From Symsagittifera roscoffensis (Eukaryota > Xenacoelomorpha > Acoela > Convolutidae): a stretch of DNA of 64,000 nucleotides. The DNA lies in the NCBI RefSeq assembly GCF_963678635.1, contig NC_087069.1, positions 46,208,276 to 46,272,275 of the forward strand. The letters are read 5' to 3'. Both the position numbers and the translations under genes were made by a program. How positions within the stretch are numbered: the first letter of the stretch is position 1; every line of letters starts with the position of its first letter. Below are positions 49,201 to 60,441 of this stretch, piece by piece. The notes beneath the pieces were generated by a model. The model was not told the origin of the DNA. It saw only the letters and a list, made by a program, of their open reading frames with translations, and did no database searches.

Positions 49201-51745
49201 TGATAAAAATTTCACTTGATCGATATTGTTCTTCAGTAAATATTGTTATTGTTCTTCAGTTGTTCTTCACTTCTTCATTGTTCTTCTTCTTTTACACTTC
49301 TTTTGTTTTTGTTTTAAAATCTCTAATAATGCTGTTTTCAAAAACTTATAGCTAGTGATAATTTTGATTTCAGATGGAGTCACGTGCTACATTTCGTGTT
49401 TTAATGAGAAACCGACATACGATGCAAAAAGATAATCGATCAAAGCTCATTAAAGTACTCGAAAAGGAAATTGGGAGGTCCGACTTTTAAAATGCTTTAC
49501 TGATCATAAATGATGATTACAATAAATTTGGGTGAAAAAAATGTACAATTTCGAAGTAAATTTCTCAATTTTTGATTATCACTTTTTGCTCATTCGAAAA
49601 AAAAACAATACCGAGCTTTGTCTATTAATGGACTGTTGTCCAGCATTACTAAAAAGGATAAAGCTTGCCTAGAAATTGATATTTGATGATTTTACTCTAA
49701 AAATTTGGAAAAATTGTTTTTTCGAACAAAAAATTGGACTTTTTTTTGGAGCCAATCTCGTTTTTTCCATCAAGAACCGGAATACTAAAGGAAAGATCGT
49801 GTTATAAGTTTACTATACAAGAGAAAGCCGAAGTGGTCCAAAACTGGTGTATCACCAAGTACCGGCATATTTTTGACCCAGCGCCGCTAGCAGCTGTAGT
49901 AGGTTAGAACTCTGGGCTTGCCAACGGGAATGAATCCTCATTGATCGATTAAGTTGAGTTTTCCGGTTGGACTGCAGTCACTTTTGCCCCTCACTTGTTG
50001 GATTGCGTCCTTTTTGCAAAGGCTGTATTTAGGTACGTTATACTGAGTACTGCCTTGTCTGGTCACTTGATCACTGGTCCACATCATGAGACTCGTCAAC
50101 GTCACGTAATGATTAGGTTCATTTTCGTTTTTCCTAAAATTTTTTTCCAGAAATGCAAAATGTCGTTAAGCTCCATATATACAGATAGAGGTAGCGATTT
50201 AGATTTTTACAATTTCAAAAAAAAACGTTCTGTTCATAACGTGAACTGATAAAACTGAAATGAAATCAAAATTGAACTGAAATGAAGAAAAGTTTTCAAT
50301 ACTAAGGGTGCTAAGGATTTAGTAGGCATTGTTGTTATTGGATAAAATTTTGAAAATGAAGACATTATAGATCTTATCTTGCAATTCTGACCTGACACGA
50401 TGTGCGAACCGAGCCGTTCATCTTTTTAGTTTGAAAGCAGACTGGACGATGTCGGAAGTCAAGTCAAAGTTAGTAATTGAGCTAGTGTATCAGCAGCTCG
50501 AGAGTGTTCAACTGTGCATGTGTAACTGCCCGAACAAAATTTTGAGAGGATTAACTCTGGGTCATATGATGGTATTGCTGCAAGCGTCGGTTCAACCCTA
50601 GTCGCTGCTTGTAATACAAGAGGTCTGGAGGAAAACATGTGGTTGCATGGTTCTAACATTTGCCCAGTAATTACACAGCGACGGAAGAAAAACTGTTCCT
50701 ATTGACGACTGGCTGACGCCAGTTACCTTAATTATATTCGTGTCTTACCGTCTCGACCTAGCCAGTTGTTTTTGGTCTAATATGCGCTAACCATCGTTAC
50801 CGCTTTTAGGGCATCAGCCATACAATTTTTATTTAGCTTTCGTTTACAGGCAGAAACAGTTTTATAGCTGGATTTCGGATTCCTAGGCAACTTGGTTGTT
50901 ATTAAAAACAGGGCTAAAAACCATAATTATAGTTTTTTAGTGAGATTTATATATTAGATCCATAAGAGATGGATTGCCTTTTTCCTAGTCCCTAGCATTT
51001 TATGCTCTGAAATCACCAATTCGTTTTGAAATAAATTGAATATGTTCAGGGAATTACAACAGTTATCGATTTTGTCTCTGGGAACCGGTCTTTCAATCCG
51101 TGCTCTCCTAAAGATAACGTCGTTTATTATCGTTTTCTTTTATTCAGGAGGGTTTGGATTGGTCTAAAATATTCCATTTGACCTTCTGGTTATACTCGCA
51201 CTTTCAAAGAAGCTTCTTACCACGTCTGAGTGTTGCATCCGGAGGCTTCAACTAAATCTGTTTTCTTTCTTCCTTATTTCTTCTCCTGACGCTCTACCGT
51301 TTTTTGCGCGTAACTTAGCTGTTCTGTGTATGACAACTTGTCACAATAAAATTGGTCATCTTTTTGTATTTCTCAGAAATATTCTGACTCTAATTGAAAT
51401 TTTGAAGACTTCAACTTTCAGAATATTTCAACTTTCTTTTTTATGCCTCTAATCTCGTTCTCCTCTTGCAAAGAAAGGTTCCACTGTGTCATCCGGGGGA
51501 ATGGGAGGGATTCATGAGAGACAGGGGATTCAGGCGAAGTACTAGAAAAGGGCAAATCGATGCTGAAAAGGTTGCTCTTTTAGCGTTATTGCAAACGTTA
51601 CTGTTTAGCATTGAGAAAATCTTTTTGTTTTGTAATTCAAATTTGGTACCAATTATAGGCTTCAATTTACAATTTCAAGTCTCCTTTTTAAGGCACTCAA
51701 TCAAATTAATTCTGGGTCGAAAATTCTTCAAATCACAATCATCTC
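43849..51745 (-). repeat. Right arm of a giant inverted duplication
   Basis: This is the inverted copy of 36455-43839. The centre reads TTCATCAGC, a 9-bp spacer CTAGGATTA (43840-43848), then GCTGATGAA. Homology ends at about 51745, where ATGATTGTGATTT abuts a gag sequence. The arm is longer than the left one because of extra DNA at about 47920-49680, which includes more units of an internal repeat. Confidence 0.9.
47920..49680. repeat. Right-arm-specific repeat expansion
   Basis: About 1.75 kb here has no counterpart in the left arm, whose matching junction is near 39690. It includes a further degenerate unit with GCCCGGTCTGAATCATT. It also has a short tandem array at 48988-49085 in which GAACCCGCCTTTTTT and GTAAAAACGTTCAGTAAA are each repeated. 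Either the right arm gained these units or the left arm lost them. No gene is supported; the frame 49167-49355 is AT-rich read-through. Confidence 0.55.
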
Positions 51746-52490
51746 GTTGGCTACGCCTTCTCAGCAACTCCAAATTGTCTAGAAACTTGTCTCTTGTCTC
51801 CTCTTCACTTTGCCTCCATTTCTCGAAGCGCATCATTGCTTGGTGTCCTTGCACCCCTGAGCCAAAACAATTTAACAATATTTCAAAAATTTTCTCAGAA
51901 GTATGCCGCTGGTACTGCTTTTTGGCCATTACAAAAATTAGGACTGTACCTTCCAGGTTACTGGTGAGCGCACTGCATTGTTGTCTTTCTGACAAGTCCT
52001 CCTCTTCAAAATGCAGTTTCATTGAGGCTGACTTGAGAACTATTGAGGGTGACTTGAGATTTAAAGTTATCTTGCTCGTCATCGTCCTCTTCTTCTTCCT
52101 GGGTTTCTGCTCCATCGCCTGTACCCGTTCCCATGGTATATGGAAAAAAGTTTCCCAAAAAGTTTTCTTCACTCTCTCTGAAAATGATGAGGACGTTCCC
52201 GGCTTCTCCGTCACGCCAAGCGTCATGGTGTTGTCTGTGGGTGATCTTGTAGTCGCCACATTTTCAGTAGAGATTTCGGACAGTTCCGACATCTCTTCTC
52301 GGTCCAGGGTCCCGGTGGAAGTGGCAAAATCTTGGCCTTGTTCTACCGGAGTAGATTCACTCGCCTATCCCGGTTCTCATACACGGCAGGGTCCGGATGG
52401 ACCGCTATTTCTAACATTGACTTTTGTCCTTCTGAGGACTTTTGACTCCTGATTTCAACCATTTTGCCTGAAACTTTCTTCCCTTTGTCG
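51675..52490 (-). pseudogene. gag fragment of a Ty3/gypsy-like element, minus strand
   Basis: Minus-strand frames start near 52490 (MVEIRSQKSSEGQKS) and, after a frameshift near 52300, run from 52292 to 51675. They contain MKLHFEEEDLSERQQCSALT, then FVMAKKQYQRHTSEKIFEIL and MMRFEKWRQSEEETRDKFLD. This is a retrotransposon capsid-like helical region, nearly the same as the plus-strand copy at 53736-54110. Homology to that copy ends at RRRSQRD (about 51745), exactly where the giant inverted repeat begins. The palindrome boundary therefore cuts this gag. Confidence 0.75.
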
Positions 52491-52603
52491 GTCCTGGTTC
52501 GTGTGATCCTTTCCACAAAAGGGTCGTTGCCTCAATATCTCAAGTCAGCCTCAATAGTTCGAATCAGGAGAATGACGCATACACCGATAGAGAGACTGGT
52601 ATC

Positions 52604-54582
52604 ATGTACCAATTTGGTGTAGTGAGGACAATAAGCAAGACCACCAACGGATCAGGCCAGTCAGGAGACTTTGTGAACGTGACGAATTCGAAAATGCGAA
52701 CTGGGAAGAATAGAAACACAGGGCTATATAACGCACCTGCGGATCCAGAAGTGGATCATGAAAAGACGTCGAGGCAGAGAATCAGCACCCGAGTCTCGAC
52801 CAGCACCAAGTTGCTTGGGACCGACAGGGTGACATCGCCACTTATCACGCCATTATTGAAAAACGGAGCATCAATTGAAGAAGCTTTGACCAATACAGTG
52901 GGCAGCATAGGAGAAGGGAATGAACAGATGTCCTTATGAATGAATGAACTAGAAAGGGCAGTCCACGTCGAGACAGCAAATCTGCGGGAAGAGATTAACC
53001 GCAACATACAAGAAGTTTGAAGGAGCAAAAAACGCTTGAAGGAGAGAACGGATGAACACTTGGCGAAGAAATTGTCGTGAATGACGAGGGAAGCTGAGCA
53101 AAGACAAATACGATTGAGAGACGACATGGAGAAGTTGAGAATTAAACAAGAGCAGACTCTTGGGACTTTTGACACGAAGATAAATGCGATGATGGAGAGG
53201 CGAACTCAGGCTATCATGGATAGGTTGGATGGGCTACTAGGCAGCAGGAATGGGTCAGAAAATGGGGAACCGAACTCGGGAGAACCCAGCAGGGAGCCAA
53301 GAGTGAACTTCAATGAACAACCGAATAGGAGAAAGACATATGGATCCAGTAGAGGAAGGGGCAGATCATCAAGCTATGCCACAGGGGACAATAGACCACG
53401 GGGCTCAAACATCAGAGGAAGTTCAACTGGCAACAGACCGATCTCAAACGAACGACCGACGCAAGATACACATGCGACTGGGAGATGAGATTCCAGGAAC
53501 AGGAGTCAAGCGAATCAAGGAAGAAGTCATCCCAGCTATCCGGGCAATGATGCTGCTCAAGCGGGGCATTCAAGAGACGCTACATCAATGGCTAAAGGCT
53601 TTGAACCTCTGAACACAGGTCTTTGGAAACATTCCTAACAAAGTTATCTAGAACCAATGAACGCAGTGAAAGGTCCAGAAGGGTTTTCAAGAAACCAAGA
53701 TGCTATAAAGATGAAACTAAGGCTGTATTGATACATTGATAGACGTAATGAAACTGCATTTTGAAGAGGAGGACTTGTCAGAAAGACAACAATGCAGTGC
53801 GCTCACCAGTAATCTGGAAATTACAGCCCTAATTTTTGTAATGGCCAAAAGGCAGTACCAGCGGCATACTTCTGAGAAAATTTTTGAAACATTGTTAAAT
53901 TTTTTTGGCTCATGGGTGCAAGGACACCAAGCAATGATGCGCTTCGAGAAATGGAGGCAAAGTGAAGAGGAAACAATAGACAACTTTCTAGACGATTTGG
54001 AGTTGCTGAGAAGGCGTAGCCAACGAGATGAATGGAATAGAAGGTTGAATCTGGCAGTAGCCTCAAAATTCATCGATGGTGTGAAAACTGATGAATTCGA
54101 ACAAGGTTAGCGACACATTACACACCACTCTCTACCAATGCACCAACACCAGAGGAGTTGAGAATATCTTTTGCTGAAGCCTCCATCGAGATCTGAATGT
54201 TACAAGAACAGTTATGGCAATTTTAACAACGGACCAGCAAACCAGGGAAACATTTGGTACAAACCAAGGGACGATATGCTCAAGAGACGCTCTTGTGAAA
54301 ATTTTCAGTTCGACGGACCATCACGTGTCAGCATGCCCACCCTACGAACAAGGCATGAAAGCAATAGGCTTTAGCCTCGAGTATGAAGATGCGTCAGAGG
54401 TCGATCATGAAGATTTCATGAGAGGAGTAATTACGAAATTCGTTTCAAGGTGTTTCTTCTGTAACTTGGAAGGTCATTTTAAGTCGGATTGTCCACATTT
54501 CGTGGATGCTATGGCAGACATCAAGCATTCAAGGCATGAGGAAGCTTTATCGGATGTGAAAGCCAGCTTGCTCGCCTGTTGA
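52604..54582 (+). pseudogene. gag of a Ty3/gypsy-like element, broken
   Basis: The gag is split into several frames. An N-terminal part is at 52604-52939. A coiled-coil and basic part (REAEQRQIRLRDDMEKLRIK; then RGRGRSSSYATG) is at 53081-53488. The capsid-like core at 53736-54110 has MRFEKWRQSEEETIDNFLDD. The last frame, 54214-54582, carries a zinc knuckle CFFCNLEGHFKSDC, which fits C-x2-C-x4-H-x4-C. Gag packages the RNA in virus-like particles. At least four frameshifts or stops separate the pieces. It is followed by protease sequence on the same strand. Confidence 0.8.
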
Positions 54583-55269
54583 GTGAAGCGGAGGCACGCA
54601 GAAAAAAAACGCAAGAGCTGGCAACGAAAAAAAAATGCAGGCGGTAACGGAAGAGATGTGTGAACCGGAACCAATGACTGCGGCGGATGGTTTCAAGATC
54701 GACTATAGGGGTGCTTTAAAAAAGGGTTCAGCAGGATTTAGTGACGATGGAGATCGAACAAATGATGAAGCTCGAACTAGAGAATATGAAAATACAGGAA
54801 AGTTTGAGCGCCTTTGAAGCAAAAGAGGTAGAGGAATCGAAAATACCAAGCATTGTGAGCATGAAACTAAATGTGATATCCGGGCAGACGTTCCGTATGG
54901 TGCAACAGGGAAGTAAAATACAATCGATAATCTCGGTAGCGGGGCACCAGGTAATCAGAAATCTCAATGAACCATCAGAATTCACTTTGTTGCATTTGGA
55001 TACATATGCAGATTATCTGAGACAGGTGGAGCCACGCACTGAGTCAAGAGCTGTGCGAGCGCTACTAACAACGGGTGGCCCTTGAATAAAGAAAGTCACG
55101 GGCGCTACGTTGAAGTCTATGGACCATATCAAGTGATGCTGAACGTGGACAGGATCAGTATCTACACTAGGACCTACGTGACGACAGACAGTGACCAAAT
55201 AGGGCAAATCTGTTTGGTTGAAGAAGAACTTAAAGTCCGTAGGATAGTTCATGACGTCATGATGAAGCA
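54583..55269 (+). pseudogene. gag-pol junction region, broken
   Basis: Open frames at 54635-54817, 54741-55085 and 55082-55342 continue in the pol direction. They contain an acidic helix-rich stretch (EIEQMMKLELENMKIQES) and a beta-rich stretch (IVSMKLNVISGQTFRMVQ). These could be the end of gag or the lead-in to protease. I see no specific motif. Confidence 0.4.
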
Positions 55270-55695
55270 CATCTGCTCGACACCAACGGGAAGAAAATCG
55301 GAGTCACAGTCACAGGGTTTCTGGACACAGGAGCGTTGGTAAGCGTGATGCCGAGAAAAACTTGGGAAAGAATGGGCTTCACGAGGGAAGACCTAATTCC
55401 GACGAATCTCCGACTAGCGGCAGCCAATCGAGGAGCGATTTACGCAGCTGGAAGACTACCAATAACGGTCCTCCACATGGGAGGATAAGATCTTTGGATG
55501 AGCTTCCAGGTGGTAGAGAATTTGTACGACTCCGACCAGTTCAACTTGGGCAGCGATTTTGTCAGGAATTTCGACGTTATGATTGACTTGAATAACGGCT
55601 TAATAGGGATCAGAAACCCGGATCGGATGTATGTTCAGCGACCAATTAATAGGATAATAACGGATGAAAATAAGGTGCCAATTTTTTTTAGATAG
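55270..55695 (+). pseudogene. Retropepsin-type aspartic protease
   Basis: The frame reads GVTVTGFLDTGALVSVMPRK, with the catalytic D-T-G at 55324-55332, followed by an ANRGAIYAAGRLPI flap-like region. After an in-frame TAA at 55486 comes FNLGSDFVRNFDVMIDL, matching the 'hLGxDFL' C-terminal block of Ty3/gypsy proteases. The enzyme cuts the gag-pol polyprotein. A single stop interrupts an otherwise recognisable domain. Confidence 0.8.
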
Positions 55696-56330
55696 AAAAG
55701 TAAAACTACAGCCGGGCCAAGCTGTGGTAGTTATTTTCAGGATAAAAAATTTGAACTCGTTGAAAAATAGCAAACAGGTTTGTCTAGTACCGAACCCAAA
55801 AATTCAAAGTTCAGTGATTTTATGCCGGAGCTTCTCGGTAACTCGAAACGGACTGTATATCAGTGTGTTATTGAACACACTGGACACCACAGTTTCAATC
55901 CAGCGTGGAAAGAAACTTGGTTACGCTTTGCCGATGAGGACCGACTAAGAAGAGACAAACTTGAAGAGACATGACGTAAGGGACTGCCCTTATCAAGCCA
56001 GCAAAGATATAATTTTTAAAAAAATTAATGAAGTAAAATCTATTAATAAACTATTTTCAATGAAATCCGAAACGGACGTCGGCTGTTTGAGATGCTCGAA
56101 TTTTCCTGAACGCCCCTCGTCATATGAACTAAATTCTGAAAAACCAATTTTGCCGAAGATAGAACACTTATAGGGGAAAATAGTCGAGGAAGATTTTGAA
56201 TCAATGCGGATGTATTTTCAAAACAAGGCGGATACCGGTTGTTATAATTTCGTCGAACACGAAATCGAACTTGAAGAGGGCGCCGTTCCCCATAGGGAAG
56301 GCGCAAGACGAATGACGCCACATAAATTGC
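55696..56330 (+). pseudogene. Protease-RT connecting region
   Basis: Frames at 55664-55948 and 55961-56173 include IQRGKKLGYALPM, a segment similar to the pre-RT 'I..G..lg.a' strand seen in gypsy pol proteins. The stretch leads into the RT at 56331. It contains several frameshifts. Confidence 0.45.
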
Positions 56331-56534
56331 GGAAATAGAAATGTTGCTCAAATACGAAATGAAAGAGCCCTCGAAACTGCCTTGGGCTTGCGGGATAGCC
56401 ATGGGCAAGAAGAAGGGGGCAGCTTGCCGTGCGGAAATAGAAATGTTGCTCAAATACGACATGATAGAGCCCTCGAAACTGCCTTGGGCTTGCGGGATAG
56501 CCATGGCCAAGAAGAAGGGGGCAGCTTAGGTTCT
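56331..56534 (+). repeat. 102-bp in-frame tandem duplication in RT
   Basis: The 102-bp unit beginning GGAAATAGAAATGTTGCTC at 56331 is repeated from 56433 with only about three differences (for example GAAATGAAAG versus GACATGATAG). The length equals 34 codons. It duplicates the RT fingers segment before the first catalytic motif. Confidence 0.95.
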
Positions 56535-56986
56535 GTTGCGACTTTCGTTAATTGAACGCAGTGACAATAAAAGATGCGTACCCGATACCGCGAATAGACG
56601 AAAGCCCCCCGACACTTGGTGACGCCAAGTTCTTCACCACACTAGACTTGGGTTCTGCCTTTTGGCAGGTCCCTCTGCGGAAGAAGGACAGAGAAAAGAC
56701 CAGATTTGCTTGTGAATTGGGGTTGTATAAGTGGAAGAGGATGCCCTTCCGGTTGTGCAACGCCACGAACCCTTTTCAAAGACTGATGGCTCAGGCTTTG
56801 ACCAGAGTGACGAACAAGTACGGGAACCTTGTGATGTGTTACGTGGATGACGTGGTCATAGAAACACCCACCCTGGAAGACCACATTGATTGGATCGGTG
56901 AGGTCTTTGGCTGCATGAAAAGAGCAGGCTTGAATTGCAAGCCATCTAAATGTGAGATCCTTAGGGACCCATATAAATACCTATGA
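56331..56986 (+). pseudogene. Ty3/gypsy reverse transcriptase
   Basis: An RT fingers segment (IEMLLKYDMIEPSKLPWACG) is present twice in tandem. After a frameshift near 56530 the frame 56552-56986 gives DAYPIPRIDE, FFTTLDLGSAFWQVPL (motif A with catalytic Asp), KRMPFRLCNATNPFQRLM and VMCYVDDVVIETPT (motif C, YVDD). The motif order and 'PFGL.NAP..FQ'-like block identify the Ty3/gypsy group. Function in life was copying element RNA into DNA. Confidence 0.9.
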
Positions 56987-56999
56987 AAATGGTAGACAG

Positions 57000-57748
57000 G
57001 CATGGCGTGCGGCCGGACCCGGCAGCAGTGGAAGCAGTGTTAACATGGAAAGCACCCAGGACGGACACACAGCTCAAGAGCTTCCTTGATTTGCCAACTA
57101 CTACAGAGAGTTCATTAAGGGATATGCAGACAAGGTGTACCCCATGCAGCAACTGATGCGCAACAAAGGAAAGAAGGTTGAGTGGAACGAGAAAGCTCAA
57201 GCAACCTTTGAGAACATAAAGCGGGAACTGTGCGAAGCGCCAGTGCTAGGCATGCCCACGGAAAGGGGCATGTACGTTCTTCACACTGACGCATCGGTAG
57301 TATCGGAATACTACATCAGGAGCAAGAATGGAATGGGAGAACTGTTCTCCGGCCCATTGCTTATGGTAGCAAGGTGTTAAGTGACACTGAGATGAAATAT
57401 GGTGCACCGAAAGCAGAAATGTTTGCAGTAGTCACACTCATGGAAAAGTACCGCGCATACTTGGGGAGCGCTCCCTTTAAGTAACGCGTCGACAACAGAG
57501 CGTTATCCTGGTTGAAGAAATACTCGATGGATCAGAGTTGTATTGGTAGATGGATAGCAAGATTAGATGGCTTCCACATGATAATCGAGCACAGGATGCG
57601 TGATAAACACCAGAATGCTGACAGCCTCAGCAAGAAGACCGAGTTCTATGAAAGATTGGAACAGAAGCAGGACAATCAGGCAGAAATCAAGGAAGGGTTC
57701 TCGTTCCTGGACAAAGAAACCTATGAAGCGCTTCCCTTGACGAGATAG
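57000..57748 (+). pseudogene. RNase H of the Ty3/gypsy-like element
   Basis: RT connection and RNase H pieces occur in shifted frames. The frame 57135-57380 reads YPMQQLMRNKGKKVEWNEKA, then YVLHTDASVVSEYYI with the first RNase H Asp. The frame 57512-57748 has WIARLDGFHMIIEHRMRDKH, then QNADSLSKK, which matches the 'G.....ADaLSR' end of gypsy RNase H. The domain degrades the RNA strand during reverse transcription. Frameshifts near 57380 and 57480 inactivate it. Confidence 0.8.
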
Positions 57749-58887
57749 TTAGACAAGTCTGGACATCCAATTCCAGGACAGGACATCCTGAGTTACCTGT
57801 AGAGAAAGCAGCCGAGAAAAAAATTCTATCCAAGAAGGACCCGGTGCCCTTGGATCTGTTGCTGCGCTCAAACCTGGTCCAGCAGGAACTCTCTCGCATG
57901 ACCATAAACAGCCTCCTATTATTGGATAAAACGGTACAGGTCACACCGCAAGTGATGCGGATGCTGGGTGGATTGTTGGAGAGAGAAGTGACCAGAGAAT
58001 ACACCGAGTGGGCAGCAGTCATGGCATCACTGACAGTCAGTGAGAATGTGAAGATCATGCCGTCAAGACGACAACACAAGGGTACTAGTGTCCTCAATAC
58101 CCCAAGTCGTTTTAACAAGTACTTCATACAAACGGAAAGAACAGGGGAACGGTACACAAAAGAAAACCGTAACCTTTGAAGACCAGGATAAGGAAGGCGA
58201 GGAGGTTGAACGAAACCTGGAGCAAAATTATTTGTCCGGGAGACGAACGGTGAGGAGAGCAGGTGAGTTCAGGATCAAAACCCGGGACAAGAAAAATTGT
58301 CCGGGGAGTCTGATGTAGAAGAAAATGTTTCTGATGAGGAACAGGACCTGGAGGATAAAATTTTGTCCGGGGAGTCAGATGGATGAGCAGAACGCACAGA
58401 ACTGATCCGGAAGAGGGAACGTGCTCCATCGCAGACTCTTCAATTGATGACAACTCCCGGAATTCAGGAATTGACACCTACTCAGACAGGAACTCGAGCT
58501 CAGGGTCGGAACTGTCAGAGCTAGCAATCCACTTACCACTAGTGGAGACTCTAGTGGATCTGGACAGGGAGGTATATCAAGACCCTGACAGTGATCGCTA
58601 CCTCATACCAGGTGAAAGACCCTCTGACAATGCAGCAGATGATCTGGAATTAATAGCGGTATCGAAACGTTTGATCAGTTTGTTGCCACAAAAAGGGGTA
58701 GTCAGGAATGATCTTCAACCGTTCAGACAAGAATTGTAACCGTTGGTGAAGATTTGGTGCGTTTGGATGGAAGATGACATGCATCATCCCAATGAGCTGA
58801 ATAGTTAGATGAGGGTCATCGAGACGTACTTGAAGGCAAGATACAGACTCACTCTCAGACCTACTAAGAGCGCAGAGAAATGACCAC
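57749..58887 (+). pseudogene. Long linker between RNase H and integrase
   Basis: About 1.1 kb separates RNase H from the integrase zinc finger, longer than usual for Ty3/gypsy pol. Frames at 57844-58179 and 58383-58739 are hydrophilic. An acidic repeat with the DNA motif TTGTCCGGGGAGTC occurs at 58297 and 58363, with a weaker copy at 58230. It encodes LSGESD in one frame. A Ser/Asp-rich stretch follows (SIDDNSRNSGIDTYSDRNSS). I see no enzyme motif. Confidence 0.6.
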
Positions 58888-60140
58888 ATGACGAGCAACC
58901 TGAAAAGGTGGATCGAAAATGGAGCTCCGGACAAATGTGACCTGGAGAAAGACAGTTACCGCATTCTGAGACAGTACTTTATGCAGAAAGAGGGAAGGTT
59001 ATATCCGAAAAAGGACGGAATTGTGGCTTGTAAGAGAAGAGAAGAAGACAAGGTCCTGTACAAATATAACGCGATAGTGTTGCCGCAACTCCATCAGACA
59101 GAACTATTCTTCAGTTTGCATGATCAGATGGGGCACCCGGGAAATGATAAGGTTTACCAAAGGATTCTCATGCGCTCTGAATGGCCTGGAATGAAGAAGG
59201 GGCGTGAGAAGTGGGTGACATCATGTCTGTCATGTCAACAGGTCAAAGACCCAAGGAAACTGAGATTTCCACTACAATCGATCTAATCATCTGAATTCAA
59301 CGAGGTGGTGCAGATTGATCACCAAAAGATATGTATGACCAACGGTGGTTACAATCAAGTCTTGGTCATGATAGATCACTTCCCGAAGTATGCAGAGGCC
59401 GTGCCCTGCATAACTGCCTCAGCAGAAGAGATGTGCAATCACATAATCAATACATGGATAGCGAGACACGGTTGTCCAATGACATTCCAATCTGACAATG
59501 GAACAGCTTTTGTAGTAGAGCTTACTAAAGAGCTCATGAGACACTCTCAGCTGGCTCAAGCTCATTCCACGACATACCATCCCCAGACTAATGGCCTAGT
59601 AGAGAGGCAAAATTGGACGCTGGTGTCGCTGCTGAGGGTATATTGCTCCAGGTACATAACCGATTCGGACAGATACCTCCCACAGGTCATGGGAGCCTAC
59701 AATAGCACGCAACATTCCACCAGTGGAGTTAGCCCACACATGATGCTGACCGGACACGAGAAGTCTTTACCCTTGACCTTTTTCTACCCAGAGTATGAGG
59801 GAAAGAAAACGTCTCCACAGGTCTATGTAAGGGATGTAATTAGACGTCAACAGGAACTAAATTACTTTTGCAGACGGAACACCCAGCAGGCACAGGCAAG
59901 ACAGAGGAAAATGTTTGGTAAAAAAGCAGCGGGCACAAAAGCCTACTCAGTAGGAGACTACATATGGGTATTCCAGAAAATTATACCTCCGAAAGGAACA
60001 AAAAACTTCTGAAGAAGTGGAGAAGACCCTTCATGATAACGGAAGTGCATCAGGAGGGACATTTCTATAGACTGAGTATCGGCCGAGCCGCTCACTTTGA
60101 AAATTTCAAGCCACACAACCCATCTACGGAAGATTGGTGA
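58888..60140 (+). pseudogene. Ty3/gypsy integrase with GPY/F-like tail
   Basis: An HHCC zinc finger (LHDQMGHPG, later TSCLSCQQVKD) is followed by the catalytic core: QIDHQKI (first Asp), FQSDNGTAFV (second Asp) and TNGLVERQNW (Glu). A stop TAA at 59284-59286 lies in frame between finger and core; the frame 59305-60012 is otherwise open. After a frameshift near 60005 the reading continues KKWRRPFMITEVHQEGHFYR, a GPY/F-module-like beta barrel with RPF in place of GPF. The enzyme joins element cDNA to host DNA. Nearly intact; damaged by one stop and one frameshift. Confidence 0.9.
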
Positions 60141-60441
60141 ATACCTGCAGACATGGAAGAAGTATATTAAGATGATGGACCCAGCCTGCGAGGTCAATGA
60201 GAAGGGCACCAGGGGAAAGAATGATGGGAATGAAACCCTACAAGAGGAATCATCTCCACCACTGGACCTGGATTCCAATGAGGTGATCGAAGCGAATGAA
60301 GAAACCTTGCCATACTCAGAAGAGGACTGGCATGACCCTGAAGAAATGAAGGTTTCCAAGAACTTGGAACCAGACCTACCGTTTGCTATACAGACACGAC
60401 AGAGTGACAAGTCAAGAGTCACAAAGAAATGCAGCCCTTAG
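60097..60441 (+). pseudogene. Acidic tail ORF after integrase
   Basis: 114 codons, hydrophilic and acidic (LDLDSNEVIEANEETLPYSE; EEDWHDPEEM). It overlaps the integrase tail at one end and the next ORF by 13 bases at the other. It may be the C-terminal end of pol or the linker to the accessory ORF. There is no motif. Confidence 0.4.

Noticed and set aside
51466-52452. Open plus-strand frame of 328 codons
   Set aside because: It is antisense to the minus-strand gag fragment (51675-52490) and crosses the palindrome boundary. The minus strand has the recognisable protein.
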